NCBI RefSeq assembly: GCF_004664715.2
Contig: NC_051064.1
Coordinates: forward strand, 111,180,240 to 111,244,239
Length of the DNA: 64,000 bases
DNA from: Peromyscus leucopus
Lineage: Eukaryota; Chordata; Mammalia; Rodentia; Cricetidae
Reading direction: 5' to 3'
Shown here: positions 33,807 through 43,498 of the stretch, piece after piece
How positions within the stretch are numbered: position 1 is the stretch's first letter
Layout: every line of letters starts with the position of its first letter
Notes under the pieces: model-generated
What the model saw: the letters and a program-made list of their open reading frames with translations, nothing else
Told to the model about the DNA's origin: nothing
The model's database searches: none
Program-made: the position numbers and the translations under genes

Positions 33807-33947
33807 TGTTGTTCGAGTCTTAGATGGTCTTTTAATAAAAGAGCGAGATATCAGGGTGAAAGTTCAAAGATCAGAGAAGCAGAACAGCCAGCAACTAGTT
33901 CTTACCTCTATGAAATCTTTAGCCAAAAGAGAGAGTTCCTGTTTCGA
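33807..33947 (-). mobile_element. Inverted LTR end (R/U5 part) of the MYSERV-type element
   Basis: Read on the minus strand, this matches the last 180 bp of the LTR at 42539-42923, block by block: gaaacaggaactctctc, atagaggtaagaactag, attaaaagaccatct, and the terminal gaacaa. Its outer edge is the LTR's 3' (U5) terminus, so it faces the wrong way for a 5' LTR. Three extra bases (gct) separate it from the catgct duplication. Confidence 0.85.
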
Positions 33948-33999
33948 CATTCAAGTTGTGGGGAACAAATTCATGAAAAAGCTGCTTGCCTGAGGGCTT

Positions 34000-35530
34000 G
34001 CAGGCCCCAGCTCAGGCCCCAGCTCAGGCCGCAGCTCAGGCGTGAGCTGCACTCCACAGAGTCTCCACCCGACATGGGCCAGAGTCCCTAATCCAATGGC
34101 CCAGTTTTTGTTGCAGCCTCTCTGCAGCAGACTCCCCAGACCCAGGCTCCAAACACACTGGAATTGGCTGCTTTTGCACGTTTCCCTGTGCAGACTGTTG
34201 GGTCTTTGGCTTCCCCCTCTCCCGGTGGGTCGTGGCTTACTCTGGGCCCCTCCTCTGGCTGCTGCCACACCATCATCTGAATCGTCAGTGTCAGCAGACT
34301 TGGTGAGTTAATTGGGATTTCTTAAAGGGAGGAATTAGTTAAAAGAAAGTTTTTTCCTCACACTAAAAAATGGGAAACATTTTACAATGGAAAGCATTTG
34401 GTCTCTGTTTGACTATACATTAAATGGTCTGAAAATGGAACAATTAAATGAGACGATAATTAATGTTGATGGATAGATGTAATGTCAATTATAAATATTA
34501 TTTGTTTAATCATTTTTGTTTTATCATTTAAAAAGTCTGTTAATATGAGTGTCAAAGTAAATGTTTTAGAAAAGCTTATTAAAACAGATCATAGAGCTAT
34601 GGAGATATGGAGATATGCAGACAGAAGAATTTAAAGGTGAACCAATCTCAGCATTGCATTATAAAGTTACAGAAAAACAGCCTAAGGCTTTTAAATAAAT
34701 AGCCAACCTTAATCTATCCAGTAACCTTACAGGAACTGCCAAATGCTCAAGGCTATGTAAAAGCCGATTGGACTCCTGTGCAAATGTTAGATCTGAGGAG
34801 ATTCAAAGAAGCTATAGTGTCGTATGATATGCATTCCCCATTTGTGAAGCAGATGTCAAACTCATGGTCAACTTGTAATAGAATTATCCATCAAGACTGG
34901 AGAAATTTGGTTACAACTGTCTTAGAAGCTGGTCCCCAATTATAATGGAGTACCCGGTAGAAGGATGAGGCCAAGACCATTGAACAATGAAGTAGGGCTA
35001 GAGATATTGAAATCTCCCAAGACCAACTTCTTGTGGAGGAAGATTATGCTAATGTAGAAGGGCAATCTCTATATGATGACCACACCCTGGCTTTATGCCA
35101 CACAGCAGCCTTGAATGCTTGGGACACAATTGAAGAAGTAGGGAAAAAATTGAGTCATTTACAAAAGTTATACAGGGCCAAAAAGAAACCTTCACTGATT
35201 TCTTACAAAGGCTGTCTTCCTCAGTAAATAGAATGGTAACAAATTCAGAAGCTAGACAAATAATAATTGAATTTCTGGCTTTTGAAAATGCTAATGTACA
35301 ATGCAAAAGGGTAATTAGACCCTTAAAGTCAAGATCAGCACCCTTGAGGAATGGATCCAAGATACAATGAATATTGAATCTCATGACCATGATGATACTT
35401 GAATAGGAGAGGTGATTTCCAGAGGTTTGAAGAAAAATAGTAATGTCAGATGTTTCAAATGTGGTAAACAAGGTCACCTTAAGAGGGACTGTAAACAGGG
35501 CGTTCCTAGAAACACTGGCTTTTTTTTTTT
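34000..35530 (+). pseudogene. Betaretrovirus-like gag remnant of the MYSERV-type element
   Basis: A discontinuous plus-strand gag can be followed by eye. A proline/glutamine-rich amino-terminal region starts near 34077, followed by a capsid-like stretch at about 34730-35230 (WRNLVTTVLEAGP, VEEDYANVEGQSLYDDH). An intact CCHC zinc knuckle follows at 35451-35492, spaced C-x2-C-x4-H-x4-C. Several stops and frameshifts separate these blocks, so no full Gag can be made. The relationship to class II Gag rests on domain order and the knuckle. A 12-bp direct repeat (cagctcaggccc type) occurs near 34008-34040. Confidence 0.75.
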
Positions 35531-35600
35531 CAAGGATTAATCCTTGAAATTAATTAAATAATTAATAAATCCCAACAGAATGCCCCTCCCTTCTGGATTA

Positions 35601-35642
35601 TGCAGAAGGTATGGCAAAGGCAGACATTGGACTAACAATGTA
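35601..35642 (+). pseudogene. Second gag zinc knuckle, degenerate
   Basis: Reads CRRYGKGRHWTNNV: the second and fourth zinc ligands of a CCHC box are replaced by Tyr and Val. It sits about 110 bp after the intact first knuckle, as in two-knuckle nucleocapsids. Confidence 0.65.
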
Positions 35643-36359
35643 TATCAACCAGGGACAGACAAGGTAATCCTTTGCCTTTGCCATCAGGAAACTCCCTGAG
35701 AGGTCTCTTGAAGGCCCCCATGACAAATTCTGTTCAGTCCTTTCCTGTCATTAAGGAGGGAACTCCTTCACAGAGCAATTAATCTAATTCCTATTGTAAA
35801 AAACCATACTGCTCTGGATGATAGAACAGCTTTAGAAAATAAAACAAAAATTTATGGAGAAGCCACAAATCAAACTTGATAAAGATTAGATTTGGAAACT
35901 CTAATTAGGGTTGGGGAAGGGTTTTGTTTTTGTATTTTAAGAAAATAAAGGCATCCAGCTAAGGAATCTGAAGAACACTGGACAAATGAGACATTGAAGA
36001 AAAAGGACAAATCATCCAGGAAAAATATTCCACAAAAAAAGGTTTTCTGCAGTGAACCATCACCACACCTAACAGCAACCTTTGAAGTCTCCAAAAAGAT
36101 GATGGGACCCCACAATGATGATTCCACATTGACTATGATAATGGAATTAAGCTGAAAAACACCACCCAAAGAGCGGCTTTGGACTACAAACTGCTCAGGA
36201 CAATTTCAAGATGGCTAGCTGAGATGATCCAGCCTCACAGATTACTCAAGCAAAGACTTGAGACAAGCCCTGCACTTTCCCATTATGCAGAAACTCTCCC
36301 AGGACTTGACAACCAAAGAATTTTCTTTTCAGGATTCCCTAAAGATGCCTTTGCCCCCT

Positions 36360-36974
36360 CCCCCCAGTAAGAAGTAATTTTAAGAACACAACATCTACAT
36401 TCCAAAGAGGTGGGGTGGGATGGGTGGTTTTGGTCAATGGCTGGATAATTGTCATTGTTAAGATGGTTGGTTACAAGTTGTTAATTGATAATGGTCAGGA
36501 AAAAAAAAGATAAACAACAAGGATTAGTTTTAGGGTTCTTGTTTGAAAAAGAAGAGGATATAGATAAGAGGTAGATTATTGAATCTTCTCTGAAAAAAAA
36601 GAAATGATAGGATAAAAGGGAAGATTATTGAATCTACTCTGAAAAGAAAAAAAGAGAACATGGATATGATAAGATAAAAAAGGTAGATTATTGAATCTAC
36701 TTTTAAAAATCTACTTTTAAATATTTTATATTGGATTGGATTTTTGTATATTGTATACAAATTTTATATAGTGTTACAAATTTGAAATTGATTTTGCTAG
36801 AAAATACTGTACATGTATTTCTAATCTTGTTCAAAGTATTGTACCTATACAGCTCATTTAACAATGTAATGCAAATTGCTAGTCCTTGAGAGTTATTATT
36901 ACCAACTAATTAGGATATAAAAAAATGCAAGTTAGTAGTTAGTCATTACAATCAAACTTTTAAGTCATACTAGG
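36360..36974 (+). mobile_element. MYSERV-type 3' internal region, left of the ERV1
   Basis: AT-rich retroviral 3' sequence, related by eye to the minus-strand segment 54850-55520. It contains three copies of a roughly 60-bp unit (core tagattattgaatct) at about 36560-36715. It is cut by the ERV1 at 36974/41307 and resumes at 41512. Confidence 0.7.
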
Positions 36975-37411
36975 TGTTAGTTTTCTGGCTGCGTTGTGTT
37001 CTTACCCTGCAAGGAACGTCACAAAACACGACAGAATCCGCTTATAGAGTTTATTAGAGATAAAGGGATAGAGAGTGCAGGCCTGTGGGAGAGACACGTG
37101 CGTGGAGAAGAGGAAGAGGAGAAGAGGGCCAGGAATATGGCGCTCTGCTTTAAAAACCGGCTGGGGGCGTGGCCAGGTCACGTCACTACTCCACGCATGT
37201 GCGTAGATCACATGGTCACGTTGCACGCTTACGTAGCCATGTAACGTCACGGATTCTGGTCACGCGAGATGCCTTGGCCGGAAGTTGCTAGGCGGAGATG
37301 TCCGGGTCCGCCGGGTATCCTGGCTACGAGAGACGCTTTGACCCGGAAATGGCTAGGCGGAAGTGTCCACCTGGTAAATGGGACCGTGGGGGGCGTGTTG
37401 TAAACCCTTCA
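36975..37411 (-). mobile_element. 3' LTR of the class I ERV
   Basis: 437 bp, identical by eye to the 5' copy. On the minus strand it carries a TTTTTAAAGC TATA-like element and an AATAAA signal (complement of 37050-37055). U3 contains two imperfect 48-bp repeats 65 bp apart (cores at 37278-37303 and 37343-37368) with ETS-like CCGGAAG motifs, plus several TGACG half-sites. Confidence 0.93.
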
Positions 37412-37440
37412 TTCCCGACTCTTATTTTTTTAAAAAAAAG
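37412..37440 (-). promoter_or_regulatory. Putative polypurine tract of the class I ERV
   Basis: On the minus strand the A/G-rich run ending ataagagtcgggaa abuts the TG of the 3' LTR, the position of the plus-strand primer in retroviruses. Confidence 0.6.
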
Positions 37441-38190
37441 AAAAAATTGTGGTTGACTGGGTATGGGGGCGACGTTTCTCTCAAAAACTGCTTCCAGCTG
37501 AATAGTGGGCGTTGGTTGGCTCTTGGGGGGGTGAGGGGTATCTTGTGAAGTCCGGGGATGATGGTGGAGATCCTGGAACGACGTTCTGCAGTCTCCTGGT
37601 TCTGCGCTGTCCATCCGTGCTGCTGCTGGGGAACCTCCCATTTAACAAGATACTGTTGACATAGAGAGAGCTTAGAGAGAAAGAATCGTTATTATTTTAT
37701 TTTGGAGTTGGCATTTGTCTGAGGTAGATTTGGCCTGCCCAGATAGAGGCATGTGACATTCACCTGAGGTAGATCTGGTCTTAGTACTCTGCTTAATTTC
37801 TATCTGAGACAAGCCTCATTAGAGGTAATTCATGTAAGGCACCTGTTTTCCTCAGGCAAGCCTTGCTGGAGGTAGTTTATTTAAGATACCTATTTCCCTT
37901 ATTAGGTTAACACTTGGGAAACACAGGTGATCAGTTGCTGAGTATTGAACAATGATAAATGGTTGTATTACATTATTCCTTACCACCTGGATATTTTTGA
38001 TGGTCCTTTTTGCCTCCGGCTCTGTGTGGCCCTGGTTGGGAAAGGGAGGGGTGATACCTTATTCCTCTGGAATTGGTGACAAGGCAGTGGATCCTGATGT
38101 CCTCTGGAGCTTGAGAATGAAAGGCCCTGTTTGTTTCACTGTATATGAAGAGAGATTTTCTGGGATGGAGGTGAGATAAAAGGTTTTAGG
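37441..38190 (-). pseudogene. ERV1 region between integrase and 3' LTR (env largely lost)
   Basis: Only 0.75 kb remains where env should be. I recognise no signal peptide, surface-subunit or fusion-peptide features. Short frames exist but none is convincing. Confidence 0.5.
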
Positions 38191-38640
38191 TGGGACAGGT
38201 GGACCCAGTGAGGAAAGCCCTCGAGTTTAGCAGCTGTGGGGTTACAAGAATTACCTTGAAGGGTCCTTGCCACTTAGGGGAAAGAGGTAAAGGGCGCTGG
38301 CCTGGAGGAAAGAGAAGAACCTGATCCCCAATGTGTATTGGAGATGGGCAAGGATTGTCACACGGCTGAGGCAGTGAACAGTCCGCATAGCTCCATAGAA
38401 TAGACCTTAGGTGACATAAAAGAGGAGTTAACAGTCTATCTGGAACAGTTGGAGGCTTGGAAAAAAGACCTGGTGTTAGAACTGGTCTGAGGAGATATTT
38501 AACTTTTCCTGCTGCATGGCCATTATATGGCCTGAGACACTGATCCTCCTTTTGCTGTGAGAAGTCCACGCTCCCTCCAAATAGCAGCGTGGGACAGGAG
38601 GATATGAAAAGCATATTTGGAGTCTGTAGAGTTAGTGGCT
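38190..38640 (-). pseudogene. ERV1 RNase H end and integrase C-terminal remnant
   Basis: The minus strand reads an RNase H/integrase join (TDSKYAFHILLSHAAIW, RERGLLTAKGG) at about 38630-38545. Near 38200-38350 it reads a gammaretroviral integrase tail (IGDQVLLF, KWQGPFKVILVTP; after a frame change, PHWVHLSHLKPF). The catalytic DDE core is missing, and stops or frame changes separate the blocks. Confidence 0.75.
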
Positions 38641-38689
38641 AGGAGAAGAAGTAAGAGAGCTGCTGGCGTGTCTGGGAGGAGGCAAATGT

Positions 38690-38950
38690 GTGGAGTGAAA
38701 GAAATGGACGCCCCTACCTTAGCTAGGAGATCCCTCCCCATTAAAGGTACAGGGCAGCTTGGCACCACTAAGAATGTGTGTGTGAGAGGGATGCCTCTGA
38801 AAATGCAATTAAATGGCGGTGTCTGCTGAGGTAGATAAGGCTGTCCCCTGTACCCGACAATAAAGGAGAGGTGGCATCCCAAGACTCCCAGGACTGAGTC
38901 AATGGCTCTGGTGTCCAGAAGGAAAGAAACGGATCGCTTCCCTGCTGCGT
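38690..38950 (-). pseudogene. ERV1 protease remnant with altered active site
   Basis: A protease-like frame reads FLLDTRAIDSVL with the catalytic-motif codons at 38907-38915, and ends in GRDLLAKVGA near 38710-38738, the usual end of gammaretroviral protease. The motif has Arg where the family has Gly (DTG). The reading then runs directly into RNase H sequence, so the reverse transcriptase is deleted. Confidence 0.72.
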
Positions 38951-39324
38951 TCTGGGTTCCCTGTCATGTCTGTAGCCAAGCCTAGGTCTGTTGGAGGTCT
39001 TAGCTTGATATACCCATGCATCTTGGTGCCTGGGGGCAGTCAGCTGACTCTGTCTTTCTAGGCGGCACTTTTAACAAGGCTGTTGATGGCCTAGCAGAGC
39101 ATTCGGTAGCCCGTGGCCTTTTCCTCATTTAAAACAGGGACCCAACAGCTTTTGGAAGTCAGCGAGTGCCAGCACTTGGCAATTTTGTTTTCGGGCTTTT
39201 ATCTCTTCCCTGGCACACCTCAAATGCCACAAGTGACTCTTTTGCCTGTGGGGTCAGGAGCCTCGCTCTCCAGATGCTTAAGTTTTAGTCAGGTAGGTTT
39301 GGGGAACAAGAGACAGATTCGTCC

Positions 39325-40047
39325 TTATCCTGAATTATTTACTGGTTTTAGGGCAGCCTTACGGAGGCCTGTCAGGAGACAGGTAATAAACCTATCTCTG
39401 GCTAGACAGCCAGAGTGGCTCCCGGTCAGGAACCGCTTCGGCTCCTGGGGGTGTGAAAGGTTAGTTTGATGAATTTCGTCTGCGTGAATCCTAGCCTGCT
39501 TCCCATACCCGCCTGAGCTCCTCAGAAGGTCATGAAAGGTGAGACTATAAGATTGAGTTATATATTGAAACTGTTTAATAAAGGAAGCAGAATTAGACAT
39601 ATAAGAACCCAGCTTACTTTTTATCTGAGAGAGTGGATGGAACATGAATTTTAATTATTGGTTCCTTAGCAAGATCTAGAGTCAGAAATTCCGGAGTCAG
39701 AGAATCCTCTGGTTTACGTATAGCTAGGAGCATATGAGCAGGAGAGAAGGAAACGAGAAGAGACAGTTTAGCGTTGAGAGAGAAGAAAGCAACTCTTTCC
39801 ATTTGCCTGAACGCCGACAGTGATTGGATAGCTCCCGTGAAATATCGGGATCCAAGGAGCCGCTTAGTGGCCCTTTGTTATTTTTTTAAAGCATACTTTG
39901 GCCATCTTTTTTTTTTTTTTTTTTTTAACATAAACGAGTTAGCTTAGAAATCTTTATGTGAGGCATTAAACTGAGAGGTTTTAAAGCTTCAACAAGACAG
40001 CCCAACGGAGAGGAAGAAGTAACAGGGTTGGAAGCCTTGTTTCCCAT
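39325..40047 (-). pseudogene. ERV1 gag remnant (matrix and capsid pieces)
   Basis: The minus-strand ATG at 40045-40047 begins MGNKASNPV, a myristoylation-type Gag start, and continues LGCLVEALKPLSLMP before a stop near 39925. Matrix-like sequence resumes at about 39800-39700 (SLLVSFSPAHMLLA). Capsid-like sequence lies at 39330-39610 (FIKQFQYITQSYSLTFHDLL, HADEIHQTNLSHP). A poly-A expansion at about 39909-39926 lies at the first break. The blocks resemble HERV-H/F-type Gag as I remember it. Confidence 0.78.
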
Positions 40048-40064
40048 GTCTGCAGCGGAGGCAG

Positions 40065-40526
40065 AAAAATAAAAAATAAACGTGATCCGGAGCCAAGGCC
40101 CCAGGCGTCCCCAAGGCCAAGGGCGGATACCGGGCACAGGCTGCTCCTTGACTCGTCAGCCACAGAAGCAGGGGCCCCCTCCACGGTGAGGAAAGGATTC
40201 CCCGGGAATCCAGACAGCGTTTGCCCCTTCGTCAAGGAGATGAACGTGCCGGCCTCACGTGGCTCCCAGGACGCACCAACGGTGGTGGCCCTAACAATAA
40301 TAAAAAATAAACATGATCCGGAGCCAAGGCCCCAGGCGTCCCCAAGGACAAGGGCGGATACCGGGCACAGGCTGCTCCTTGACTCGTCAGCCACAGAAGC
40401 AGGGGCCCCCTCCACGGTGAGGAAAGGATTCCCCGGGAATCCAGACAGCGTTTACCCCTTCGTCAAGGAGATGGACGTGCCGGCCTCACGTGGCTCCCAG
40501 AACGCACCAACGGTGGTGGCCCTAAC
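40065..40526 (-). repeat. 231-bp tandem duplication in the ERV1 leader
   Basis: Copy A 40065-40295 and copy B 40296-40526 are nearly identical (few substitutions: for example gtttgcccc against gtttacccc). They lie between the primer-binding site and the gag ATG, where packaging signals normally sit. Confidence 0.92.
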
Positions 40527-40853
40527 TCAAGAAATATCTCAGGCTGCAGACGTGGGAGATGGCTAGAAGAGTTAGGCCTGCGATAGGGGCCGACCGTAGC
40601 CAATGAAGACCGTGGTTGGGGGTTCCCCCGGTCTCAAAAACACGTGTGAGGCGCCGGACACTCAACGGTCGTTCTCACAGATTCAGGAAACCGTTTACGC
40701 TGGCCGAAAAATGGGGGGACTCACCAATCGAAGAAAGCGGTGTTGGATGCAATTTGGATGCGATTCAGGCGAATGGAGAGCGGTCTGTTGCATACGGAGC
40801 AGATTCCCCGGTTCACGGGTTTCCAGGCGCAGAGCACCCGGGAGCGCCCGCTC

Positions 40854-40866
40854 GGTTTCGGCACCA
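40854..40866 (-). promoter_or_regulatory. ERV1 primer-binding site, tRNA-Phe-like
   Basis: On the minus strand TGGTGCCGAAACC lies 3 nt inside the 5' LTR. It matches 13 bases of the complement of the tRNA-Phe 3' end and then diverges. Confidence 0.75.
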
Positions 40867-40869
40867 AAA

Positions 40870-41306
40870 TGTTAGTTTTCTGGCTGCGTTGTGTTCTTAC
40901 CCTGCAAGGAACGTCACAAAACACGACAGAATCCGCTTATAGAGTTTATTAGAGATAAAGGGATAGAGAGTGCAGGCCTGTGGGAGAGACACGTGCGTGG
41001 AGAAGAGGAAGAGGAGAAGAGGGCCAGGAATATGGCGCTCTGCTTTAAAAACCGGCTGGGGGCGTGGCCAGGTCACGTCACTACTCCACGCATGTGCGTA
41101 GATCACATGGTCACGTTGCACGCTTACGTAGCCATGTAACGTCACGGATTCTGGTCACGCGAGATGCCTTGGCCGGAAGTTGCTAGGCGGAGATGTCCGG
41201 GTCCGCCGGGTATCCTGGCTACGAGAGACGCTTTGACCCGGAAATGGCTAGGCGGAAGTGTCCACCTGGTAAATGGGACCGTGGGGGGCGTGTTGTAAAC
41301 CCTTCA
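40870..41306 (-). mobile_element. 5' LTR of the class I ERV
   Basis: 437 bp, identical by eye to 36975-37411. It abuts the primer-binding site on its left, so it is the 5' LTR in minus-strand sense. Same TATA-like element, AATAAA signal and U3 repeat pair as the other copy. Confidence 0.93.
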
Positions 41307-41511
41307 CTAGGTATGTTTTTTTTAAGATTTTTTATTTATTTATTATGTATACAGCATGTATGACTGCAGGCCAGAAGAGGGCACCAGATCTCATTACAGA
41401 TGGTTTTGAGCCACTGTGTGGTTGCTGGGAATTGAACTCGGGACCTCTGGAAGAGCAGCCAGTGCTCTTAACCTCTGAGCCATCTCTCCAGCACCCACTA
41501 GGTATGTTTTT
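41305..41511 (-). mobile_element. B2 SINE inserted at the ERV1 border
   Basis: Minus-strand B2 with its A/T tail at left (41318 onward) and head near 41494. Its target duplication cactaggtatg appears at 41305-41315 and 41495-41505 and includes the last two bases (CA) of the ERV1 LTR, so the B2 arrived after the ERV. Confidence 0.88.
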
Positions 41512-42538
41512 AAGATCAAACAGAAATATATTTTAGATACACAAGTCATCTGCAAACACTTCAGAGATCTACAGAATTTGGCATTTAAGATTTTTTAACA
41601 ACATAGATCCTTTTCTTATGACAATGAGACATGTCTGCTCCTGGTAACACCAACTTAATTCAGGGAAGATGATGGGCACCAAAGAAACTCCATATGGAGT
41701 TTACTTTCTTTGTGGCAAAAGTTAGCCACTGAGCAAGAAAATGCCCTTGCCTCAACTGCTGACAGTATGCTGCCCAAAATGGACAAGCAGGACACAAAAC
41801 AAAGGACTGCTGAACCTTGCCAAGACAAGGTAGGGAAGGCCCTTTAGAAAATCCTGATTCACAGATGAGTCTGTCAGACATGCTAGGCCTGTAGGCCAAA
41901 GATGGATGCCCCAACATTGCAGAGGAACCTCGGGTGACTGTCCAGGCAGCCAGCAGTTTCTGTCAATCCTCACATTATTTGAAAGTCGCTTGTTTGCACT
42001 TCCTGCTTACTTAGGTAATATATTTCCTTCTCGGGTCTCTGAGGGAGTTGAAGATTAGATAGTTATAGTTATAGTTTTCCCTGTTAACAAATTTAGAAAA
42101 GAAACTCACTAAAGAGGTGTAAGTGTGGCCGGGCGGTGGTGACACACACCTTTAATCCCAGCACTCAGGAGGCAGAGGCAGGCGGATCTCTGTGAGTTCG
42201 AGGCCAGCCTGGTCTACAGAGTGAGTTCCAGGAAAGGTGCAAAGCTACACAGAGAAATTCTATCTCAAAAAACCAAAAAAAAAAAAAAAAAAACCAAAAA
42301 AAAAAAAAAAAGGTATAAGTGCGTAAGTTCGAAAGACATCAAAAGATAGTTTTGGGTTGATAATACAAGTTAGGATAGAAAGTGATATTTTTCTCTAAAT
42401 CTGTCAAATGTTAATGGACTGGATATTGTTAATATAATTCTTGATAGTATATATTATATACACTTGTACTTATTATATATAGTTTTTTCTTATATTAGTT
42501 ATAACCTTCTTTTATTATCTTAGAGAAAAAAGGGGAAA
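41512..42538 (+). mobile_element. MYSERV-type 3' internal region, right of the ERV1, with a B1
   Basis: Continuation of the class II interior to the polypurine tract (agagaaaaaaggggaaa, 42523-42538). A near-consensus B1 at 42128-42310 interrupts it, flanked by aggtgtaagtg and aggtataagtg. Confidence 0.8.
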
Positions 42539-42852
42539 TGTGGTGATATATTGTGTACCCTAATAAACTTGCCTGAGGATCAGAGGACAGAAAAAGCCAC
42601 TAGATTATACATAGAGGTCAGGCAGTGGTGGCCCACACCCTTAATCCCAGCACTTGAGATCTCATGCCTTTGCTTGGGAAGCACACACGCCTTTAATCCC
42701 AGAAAGTAATATGGCAGGGCAGAGAAAGGTATATAAGGCATGAGGAAACAGGAACTCTCTCACTTTAGCTTGAGGATTTTATAGAGGTAAGAACTAGGGG
42801 CTGGCTGCTCTGCTTCCCTGATCTTTCATCTTTCACCTTGATATCTGGCTCT

Positions 42853-42883
<31 letters not shown>

Positions 42884-42923
42884 ATTTTATTTTATTAAAA
42901 GACCATCTGAGATTTGAACAACA
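42539..42923 (+). mobile_element. 3' LTR of the MYSERV-type element
   Basis: A 385-bp LTR, TGTGGTGATATATTG ... GAACAACA, directly after a polypurine tract. U3 contains B1-derived pieces (gcagtggtggcccacaccct; cgcctttaatcccag). A TATA box (gtatataagg) lies near 42730. A T/A-rich expansion lies at 42858-42898. Confidence 0.88.
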
Positions 42924-43134
42924 CATGCTCTTACAGAGGACCTGGTTTCTATTCCCAGCACCCACATGGACACTCACAACTGAAGTCCAGTTCTCTCCAA
43001 AAGTCTAGTTCTATTGTATCTGATGCCCGCTTCTGACCTCCATGGGAACTGGGCACACATATGGTACACATACATACATGCAGCCAAAACACTCATACAC
43101 ATAAAATAAGGTAAATAAATCTTTAAGGGTGGGT

Positions 43135-43498
43135 TGCTTTGGAATAATGCTTTTGTACACTGGTTTAATAAAATGCTGATTGGCCAGTAGCCAGCAGGAA
43201 GTGTAGGTGGAACAAGCAGACAAGGAGAATTCTGGGAAGAGGAGGACTGAGTGAGAAGATGCCAGCCCGTCATCCAAGGAGCAGCATGTAATGGCAGCAT
43301 GTAATGGCACACGGGTAAAGCCACGCAACAAAAATGGGCTCAGTTTAAGTGTAAGAGCTAGTCAGTAGTAAGCCTGAGCTAATGGCCGAGCAGTTTTAAT
43401 TAATAGAAGAAGCCTCTGTGTGTTTACTTGGGAGGCACGAGTGGGGGAGGTTTGTCTGGACTACCGGCAGGGTGGGACTCAGGAAAACTTCAGCTACA
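43135..43498 (+). mobile_element. Solo LTR, mys-like class II
   Basis: 364 bp, starting TGCTTTGGAATAATGC and ending AGCTACA, with a perfect 6-bp duplication gtgggt at 43129-43134 and 43499-43504. Confidence 0.9.

Larger units (their letters stand above)
36975..41306 (-). mobile_element. Class I (gammaretrovirus-like) endogenous retrovirus, young but defective
   Basis: A 4332-bp element has two 437-bp LTRs that I find identical by eye (36975-37411 and 40870-41306), each beginning TG and ending CA, and a ctagg duplication at 36970-36974 and 41307-41311. Orientation is minus: a primer-binding site lies at 40854-40866 next to the right-hand LTR and the polypurine tract next to the left one. Remnants occur in order: leader, gag, protease, RNase H/integrase junction, integrase end. 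Reverse transcriptase and most of env are absent. It is far shorter than a typical gammaretrovirus and cannot encode its own replication proteins. Identical LTRs argue for a recent insertion, hence movement with proteins supplied in trans (inference). Confidence 0.9.
33798..42929 (+). mobile_element. MYSERV-type class II ERV, rearranged, interrupted by an ERV1
   Basis: Bounded by catgct at 33798-33803 and 42924-42929, the 6-bp duplication expected of a class II element. From left it holds an inverted LTR end (33807 to about 33947), gag remnants with a zinc knuckle, a heavily deleted interior, a polypurine tract at 42523-42538 and a plus-strand LTR at 42539-42923. The whole is broken by many stops and deletions, and a class I ERV lies inside it at 36975-41306. 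No primer-binding site or forward 5' LTR is visible. Confidence 0.8.
33748..43133 (+). mobile_element. B2 SINE split by a 9.1-kb retroelement stack
   Basis: The B2 5' part (tggagctagagaggaggctc) occupies 33762-33803; its 3' part (cttacagaggacctggtttc onward, with A-rich tail) occupies 42924-43121. The SINE's own target duplication tttaagggtggg is perfect at 33748-33759 and 43122-43133, proving that the two halves were one B2 before the LTR elements entered it. Confidence 0.9.

Noticed and set aside
36996..37244. Identical 82-codon frames at 36996-37244 and 40891-41139, suggesting a duplicated gene
   Set aside because: They are the two LTR copies of the class I ERV; the identity is of the LTRs, not of a conserved protein.
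39981..40415. 144-codon minus-strand frame with an internal protein repeat
   Set aside because: The repeat is the 231-bp leader duplication, a multiple of 3, lying upstream of the gag ATG; most likely untranslated.
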